From assembly GCA_945787595.1 (NCBI GenBank), contig CALZJV010000143.1, positions 1 through 38,266 of the forward strand: a stretch of DNA of 38,266 nucleotides, read 5' to 3'. Under the pieces are notes generated by a model, which was given only the letters and a program-made list of their open reading frames with translations, made no database searches and was not told the DNA's origin. This DNA is from an uncultured Desulfobacterales bacterium (GTDB lineage: Bacteria; Desulfobacterota; Desulfobacteria; Desulfobacterales; JAFDCJ01). Shown here in pieces: positions 33,590 to 38,266 of the stretch (the first letter of the stretch is position 1; every line of letters starts with the position of its first letter). Position numbers and translations under genes: made by a program.

Positions 33590-34381
33590 ATGAATCTTGG
33601 GATAAATGGTAAAGTTGCCCTGGTGACTGCGGCAAGCCGGGGGTTGGGACGAGGCTGCGCTGAACAGCTGGCCGCAGAAAAATGTCGCGTAGCGATCTGC
33701 TCCCGTGACGGAGCCGCAACAAAACAGGCAGCCGAAGAAATTTCAACCAAAACCGGATCGGAAGTTTTGGGATTTGGTGCCGATGTGAGCAAGGCTGATG
33801 ATATCAACCGCCTGCTTGATAAGGTTAGACAATCTCTGGGAGAACCGCAAATTCTGGTGACCAATGCCGGCGGTCCTTCGCCGGGAACATTCGCCAGCAC
33901 CGCCCTGGAGGAATACGAAAAGGCCCTCAATCTCAACTTAATGAGTGCCGTACATCTGATTCACGGCGTAACACCGGCCATGAAGACAAAAGGCTGGGGC
34001 CGGATTATTGCCATCACCTCGATTGCGGTCAAACAGCCCATCGGCAGTCTGCTGTTATCCAATATGGCACGCGCCGGGCTGACGGGTTTTTTAAAAACGA
34101 TTGCAACCGAATTGGCACCCGATGGCATAACCGTTAATGCATTGCTTCCGGGCACCCATAAAACATCGCGAATTGATCAGCTGACGCAGTACCGCGCCGG
34201 CCGGGAGAATAAATCGCCAGAAGAGATAGTCAAGGAGATGATGTCGGCGAATCCCAGCAATACCATTGGTGACCCATCTGATTTCGGGGCTGCCGCTGCC
34301 TTCTTGGCCAGCGTACAGGCTCGCCATATTACGGGCCAGAATGTATTGGTCGACGGCGGCAATTACCGCGGCCTGCTTTAA
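33590..34381 (+). CDS. SDR-family oxidoreductase with non-canonical catalytic motif
   Basis: This 263-residue protein has a Rossmann fold. The nucleotide motif is TAASRGLGRG (13-22) in place of the usual TGxxxGIG, followed by LGFGADVSK and TNAGGPSPG. The active site Ser is in IITSI-like ITSIAVK, but the usual Tyr-x-x-x-Lys is replaced by the segment LLLSNMARAGLTGF. This pattern is known in the BKR-like SDR subgroup, whose members do not match the standard tetrad, so the reaction is uncertain. The start at 33590 has AAGGAGGTG five bases upstream; a TTG 17 codons earlier is not needed. The C-terminal HITGQNVLVDGG is typical of SDRs. Confidence 0.87.
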   Translation: MNLGINGKVALVTAASRGLGRGCAEQLAAEKCRVAICSRDGAATKQAAEEISTKTGSEVLGFGADVSKADDINRLLDKVRQSLGEPQILVTNAGGPSPGTFASTALEEYEKALNLNLMSAVHLIHGVTPAMKTKGWGRIIAITSIAVKQPIGSLLLSNMARAGLTGFLKTIATELAPDGITVNALLPGTHKTSRIDQLTQYRAGRENKSPEEIVKEMMSANPSNTIGDPSDFGAAAAFLASVQARHITGQNVLVDGGNYRGLL

Positions 34382-34442
34382 GCGGTTATTTCTAATGCGG
34401 CAATAACTTCTTGTGCCTTTTTTATTGAAATTAAAAGCTCTT

Positions 34443-34770
34443 TTCACCGCCGAGCCGCAAAGTGCACAGAGAATATTTATTTTATGTTTGCCGTTAAGAG
34501 GCCCCGCAATATTGGTGGGGATGACCGATTCATTGAAAAATATTCTAAACGGTCGGCCTCCGGCAAACATAAATGACAATCCGCCTCAAAGGTAAGGAAT
34601 TGTTTATGCGTGACAGATTGAAAATAGCACATCATGCTATTACCCGAAGGGCATGCGTTTTTAACTTTCTGCCCTTGTTGTCATCCCGCTTCACTTTAGC
34701 GGGGCTCAGCAGAAAGTTAAAAGAAAAGCTCCATAGCGATCTCTGCGACTCGAGCGAAGCGGGCGGTGAA
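34443..34770. repeat. Structured repeat element, copy 2
   Basis: It starts TTCACCGCCGAGCCGCAAAG and ends CTCTGCGACTCGAGCGAAGC then GGGCGGTGAA, as does the element at 8323-8654. Stem A is TTTATGTTTGCCG (34481-34493) with its inverse at 34561-34573. Stem B is TTTTAACTTTCTGC (34659-34672) with its inverse at 34709-34722. Stem A encloses further pairs (GAGGCC/GGCCTC, GACCG/CGGTC, and a CCCC...GGGG hairpin). Stem B encloses CCCGCT/AGCGGG. CCCGAAGGGC (34643-34652) sits just before stem B, as in copy 1. It separates the SDR and cupin genes. Confidence 0.75.
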
Positions 34771-34843
34771 TCCAGGTCTAAACAATAATGAACTTATCTA
34801 TAAAGGGGTAAATGATCATTATAAAATCGAAGGGAGAGATAAC

Positions 34844-35167
34844 ATGTTTTGCAAAAAAGATTCCGCTGAGTCCCGACAACTTTTGGAAGGAGTTAATTTA
34901 ACGACCCTGGTTCACGGTGATAAGACCCTGATGGGCCAATTTAAAATAGCGAAGGGCTCCGCAATCCCTGCGCATTCCCATCCCCATGAACAGACCGGAT
35001 TTATGTTCTCCGGCAAGCTGCGCTTCAATGTCGACGGAAAGGTTGTGGATGTGGAAACCGGCGACAGCTGGTGCTTTCCAGGCAATGTCGAGCATTCGGC
35101 CGAGGCACTGGAGGATTCGGTGTTAATAGAGGTCTTCTCACCGGTTCGCGAAGATTACTTGCCATGA
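34844..35167 (+). CDS. Small cupin-domain protein
   Basis: This 107-residue protein is a single cupin barrel. Motif 1 is PAHSHPHEQTGFMFSGKLRF (H44, H46, H48 or E49 as metal ligands) and motif 2 is PGNVEHSAEA (H84). Such small cupins bind Fe, Mn, Ni or Zn and act as isomerases, dioxygenases or sensors; the sequence does not say which. The start at 34844 has GAAGGGAGAG upstream; an earlier frame start would fall at the edge of the repeat element. It follows the SDR gene in the same direction and may once have been directly adjacent. Confidence 0.85.
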   Translation: MFCKKDSAESRQLLEGVNLTTLVHGDKTLMGQFKIAKGSAIPAHSHPHEQTGFMFSGKLRFNVDGKVVDVETGDSWCFPGNVEHSAEALEDSVLIEVFSPVREDYLP

Positions 35168-35183
35168 AAATTACAGTGATTCC

Positions 35184-35942
35184 TTAAGATTTGATTTTGT
35201 CCAATATCTGTTTGCCTCCCATCCGGTCTATCTGACGTTGGATCCATTGAGCACGTTTATACACATAGGCAGACGGACGTTTGGGGTTCCTTGCCTTTGG
35301 AGCGGGTAATACTGCCGCCAATCGTGCGGCCCCCCACAAGTGAATGTTGCCGGCTGGTTTTCTAAAATATCTTTGGCAGGCAGCCTCTACGCCGAAAATC
35401 CCGTCGCCAAACTCGGCAATGTTCATATAAACTTCCAGAATTCGTCGCTTACTCCAGAAAATCTCGATAAGAGCTGTAAAATACGCCTCAATTCCTTTAC
35501 GTAAAAGGGATTTCCCCGGCCAAAGAAAAAGATTTTTGGCCACTTGCTGGGTTATGGTGGAAGCACCGCGCAGGCGACCGCCGTTCATACGAGTCTTCAT
35601 TGCATCTGTAATGGACTCAAAATCGAATCCGTGATGAATTGGGAATTTTTGGTCTTCTGAGGCGATGAACGCCAAGGGCAAATGCAATGCGATCTGTCCC
35701 CAATTTACCCAGCGATAATCGATGTGAAAATCTTCTCGATGATTCATAACCGCTTGGCAACGCTGGATGGTCATCATCATGCTGGTAGGCGGGTTGATCC
35801 AGCGCAGCGTCAAAACGAGGAGAATACTGATGATAACAAATCCCAGCAGTATACGAATGATTCCTGCAGTCAAGCGTCGAGCCCAGCTTTTATTTTTTTT
35901 CAACGAATACTTTTTATTTCTTCGCTTAGGGAGGGCAGTCAT
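35184..35942 (-). CDS. mtgA: Monofunctional biosynthetic peptidoglycan transglycosylase
   Basis: This 252-residue protein has an N-terminal membrane anchor (about 24-47) and a GT51 domain. Motif 1 has the catalytic Glu96 in ASEDQKFPIHHGFD, motif 2 is RGASTITQQVAKNLFL, motif 3 is KGIEAYFTALIEIFWSKRRILEVYMN. No transpeptidase domain follows, and the length matches MtgA. It polymerises lipid II into glycan chains at the periplasmic face. It is convergent with the cupin gene, 16 bases apart. Confidence 0.93.
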   Translation of the reverse strand: MTALPKRRNKKYSLKKNKSWARRLTAGIIRILLGFVIISILLVLTLRWINPPTSMMMTIQRCQAVMNHREDFHIDYRWVNWGQIALHLPLAFIASEDQKFPIHHGFDFESITDAMKTRMNGGRLRGASTITQQVAKNLFLWPGKSLLRKGIEAYFTALIEIFWSKRRILEVYMNIAEFGDGIFGVEAACQRYFRKPAGNIHLWGAARLAAVLPAPKARNPKRPSAYVYKRAQWIQRQIDRMGGKQILDKIKS

Positions 35943-36023
35943 ACTCTCAGCTTAACCTACTTTCGGAAAAAACAAAAACTGAAAAATTGGGACATGCTCT
36001 GGATTAAACATGCGGTCAAAGGA

Positions 36024-36926
36024 CTACAAGAGAACGCGAGGTGTTCTGGTGTTCCAGCTTTTGTTAAAAACGACATCAGCGCAATGTTTTGCTTGAATAT
36101 TAGCTGTCATATAAAACCAATTTTCATCAGACCACATGGCGGTTTGAATATCACTGGAGACATGCCAATTGCTCCGACCGGTGTACATTTGCCAGCTAAG
36201 ATCAGCTCTGGCACTTAATGGATCATGGGGGCCAATCTGCCATGTCTCGCGTCCTATTAAACTCGTTTGCAAGCCGTGGGTGCGGATGATGCGCTCTCCA
36301 TAGTCGTCTGTGTTACGAGTGATGACCGAACCGTTATACGCATTCTTCTCAACAGTCCAATCCAATTCTGGATTGCGCAGGATGATCTGATCCAAGGGTG
36401 GTGCACACTCGGCTGATGGGAAGCGGATCGGCTTCTCCTGACGTATCGGTCGGGTGGGCAGATGGAATTGGCTTTTTATGAGATGGACGGTTAGACTGCT
36501 GCTCTGTGGCGAAGGCCATACCATTGGCCAATATGCATTAGAAAGGGACAGGCACAAACGATGTGAGGCAGGCAATGCCCAAGCGATCTCATTCAGCTGG
36601 ATTTTGATCCGATAGATCTGACCCGCAACCAAAGGTTTTGGGTGCTGATGGCCATCACGGTGAGTCAGATTAAGAATACCGTAGGTAATACGAGACGCTT
36701 GGTTGTCAGGTCGCAGGTCGCACAACCTGGCTGCTAAAAATGCGTGCGGTTGATCCGAAGACACTTCAATCGATAAGGTCGGAGCACCACAAATTTCTGT
36801 ACGCTCCTTGAATGGTTGCGAGACAAAGGTTAATGACCCCCGATCATCGATGTGTTGGTCCAGAGGAAGCTCGGGACCAGTGCCGAAGGCAAACCAGCGT
36901 CCGCCCTGCGCACCAACGGTTACCAA
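36024..36926 (-). pseudogene. 3' part of a frameshifted CocE/NonD-family hydrolase
   Basis: This frame encodes the C-terminal beta-jelly-roll (PepX_C-like) domain of an X-Pro dipeptidyl-peptidase/CocE/NonD family hydrolase. Hallmarks are PTLSIEVSSDQPHAFLAARL, the PG-x-x-Y-R-I-like VAGQIYRIKIQLNEIAW, and HRLCLSLSNAYWPMVWPSP. No start codon with a ribosome binding site exists. It continues the upstream part after a perfect 10-bp tandem duplication at 36912-36931; deleting one unit joins the two parts into one frame. The full protein would have about 666 residues from the ATG at 38037. It may be a recent pseudogene, a sequence error or a reversible switch. Confidence 0.82.
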
Positions 36927-38037
36927 CGGTTTGAGGGGAAGATAAAGTCATCACGCCACGTCCGGGAGTATCCTGCAGGATACCATTTGCCAAGTGATAG
37001 GTTTTAAGGACCATATTTTGTGGCGGCCATTCAGGCTCACTGATCCATCGGCCTGAGACGTTTTCAAAGAAGGATTGAGGTGGCAGGCTTTCCTGCATAT
37101 AGAGCCGAACCGTCGGCTCATGAATAATTCCCGTCTCAATATTCTTTAACCAATAGTCCCACCAGCGCAGGCATTCTTGTAGAAATCCCACCTGTGGTCC
37201 GGGTTTGGCAACATGTGGATATTTGTGGGCCCATGGGCCGATCACAGCTTTTGTCGGACAGGTAAGATTTTCAACCATTCGAAATATGGCATTTGAATAC
37301 CCATCGGCCCATCCACCGACCAATAATGCCGGGATCTCGATATCTGAATAATTTTCACAGATCGAACCGTGTTTCCAATATGGGTCCCGTGTTTGGTGTT
37401 TCAGCCATGTCTCAGCTAAAAATGGAAGGTTCTTCAAACGTTTCAGCCATATCTTTTGCCAATTCTCACCTACGATCATGGGGTCCGGCGGGCGGCTGGA
37501 ATATGCAAGCATGGTCGTTGCCCACCCCAGGTTATAGTTAAGAAGACAACCACCCATATAGTGGATGTCATCTGCATAGCGGTCATCGGTTGAGCAGATC
37601 GAAACAATCGCCTTCAATGCCGACGGCCGTCGAGCCGCAATCTGCAATGCATTAAAACCGCCCCAGCTAATACCCATCATGCCGACAAGTCCGGTGCACC
37701 AAGATTGAGAGGCGATAAATGCGATGACTTCCAGCGCGTCATCTTGCTCCTGCTGCGCATATTCGTCAAACATCAGGCCGTCGGAATCACCGTTTCCGCG
37801 CATGTCTACCCGTACACAGGCATAACCGTAAGCGGCAAAATAGGGGTGAGTCAATTCGTCGCGCTCAATCGTTCCATCACGCTTGCGATAAGGTAGGTAT
37901 TCTAAGATGGCCGGCACAGGATTTTTTGCGGCATCTTCCGGCATCCAAACTCTTGCAGCTAAACGGCACCCATCACACATAGAGATCCACATGTTTTCAA
38001 ACACTTTGATATTTTGAGGCAATTTGACAGGATTCAT
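36844..38037 (-). pseudogene. 5' part of a frameshifted CocE/NonD-family hydrolase
   Basis: This frame encodes the alpha/beta hydrolase domain of the CocE/NonD family. The nucleophile elbow is GISWGGFNAL (Ser124), the acid is in VGGWADGY, and the His is in IGPWAHKYPH. DMRGNGDSDG is also family-typical. Members cleave peptides, amides or esters; no signal peptide is seen, so it should act in the cytoplasm. The ATG at 38037 is a better start than a TTG 27 codons earlier. After residue 366 or so the frame is lost at a 10-bp duplication (36912-36931) and ends with unrelated residues at 36844. As it stands the product lacks its C-terminal domain. Confidence 0.85.
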
Positions 38038-38125
38038 GCTGCGCTTCACAAAAAGATAGCTTAACTGGGTGTTTCGTTTACATCCACTTGGTACTACTCC
38101 AATTGAATTAAAAACCAATTGGAAG

Positions 38126-38266
38126 TTATTGGTTATTGGTTAATAGTTTCAGACGAATACAATCCACGTCGAATGTTCTTTGAGGCAATTCCGAAGCAAA
38201 ATAGCGCTGATTGGGACCGATGGGATGATCATTGCCCACCTGCCCGAAACCTCGTAAAATCCTTTT
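38126..38266 (-). CDS. 3' end of an unidentified gene (partial at right edge)
   Basis: A 46-residue open frame enters from the right edge and ends at a TAA (38126-38128). It contains VGNDHPIGPNQRYFASELPQ followed by RTFDVDCIRLKLL, a sequence with strong protein-like composition. I do not recognise the family. Its stop lies about 90 bases upstream of the CocE/NonD start on the same strand, so the two could share an operon. The direct repeat TTGGTTATTGGTTA spans its stop codon region. Confidence 0.6.
   Translation of the reverse strand, partial: KRILRGFGQVGNDHPIGPNQRYFASELPQRTFDVDCIRLKLLTNNQ

Overview
The window looks like a chromosomal segment of a Gram-negative anaerobe or facultative anaerobe, most likely a Desulfobacterota (deltaproteobacterial, Desulfobacterales-like) organism. 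This is inferred from the gene mix (Rsb stressosome with a globin-type RsbR, small c-type cytochromes, a large hybrid kinase, a small RRSGxDRR-repeat protein) and from many intergenic elements built of 7-bp tandem repeats. No rRNA, tRNA or CRISPR array was seen.

Layout. 0-8 kb: the 3' end of an unidentified gene, a GIY-YIG protein with a histone-like tail, a gamma-glutamyltranspeptidase-like hydrolase, a decayed D-threonine-aldolase-like relic, an arginase/agmatinase-family enzyme, small proteins of unknown function and an UlaG-like metallo-hydrolase. 8.3-8.7 kb: a structured repeat element with a second copy at 34.4-34.8 kb. 9-12.8 kb: a GT87-like membrane glycosyltransferase, a GT2 glycosyltransferase and a UROD-family protein, interrupted by a 7-bp-repeat palindrome. 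12.9-20.7 kb: a signalling island. A triple-PAS-STAS RsbR paralog on the minus strand and an IS3-type transposase relic face a plus-strand operon rsbR (globin-STAS), rsbS, rsbT, rsbX and a hybrid kinase with two receivers and an HPt domain. 20.8-26.3 kb: a membrane sulfatase-fold protein and three c-type cytochrome genes. 26.5-32.4 kb: a complete branched-chain amino acid/amide type ABC transporter (livK-G-F-H-M order) ending in an isochorismatase-family amidohydrolase. 32.6-38.3 kb: a DnaJ-DUF1232 protein, an SDR, a cupin, MtgA, a CocE/NonD hydrolase broken by a 10-bp tandem duplication, and the 3' end of another gene at the right edge.

How the genes may work together. The stressosome operon encodes sensor-scaffold (RsbR), scaffold (RsbS), switch kinase (RsbT) and reset phosphatase (RsbX). 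It ends, by an ATGA overlap, in a hybrid kinase whose N-terminus resembles a degenerate RsbT-like fold, so the output is probably a phosphorelay rather than a sigma-B partner switch. The transporter plus isochorismatase, with amidohydrolases elsewhere (agmatinase family, GGT-like, CocE/NonD), suggests uptake and hydrolysis of small amide or peptide compounds; the substrate is unknown.

The most unusual signals are non-coding. (i) Three consecutive hairpins between rsbS and rsbT (16400-16573) have stems that differ in sequence but stay fully paired between constant flanks. (ii) Two copies of a roughly 330-bp element (8323-8654 and 34443-34770) show the same terminal sequences and the same pairs of stems with compensatory changes. 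(iii) A 7-bp-repeat element lies in frame inside a receiver domain of the hybrid kinase. (iv) A perfect 10-bp tandem duplication splits the CocE/NonD gene, and removing one unit restores the frame.
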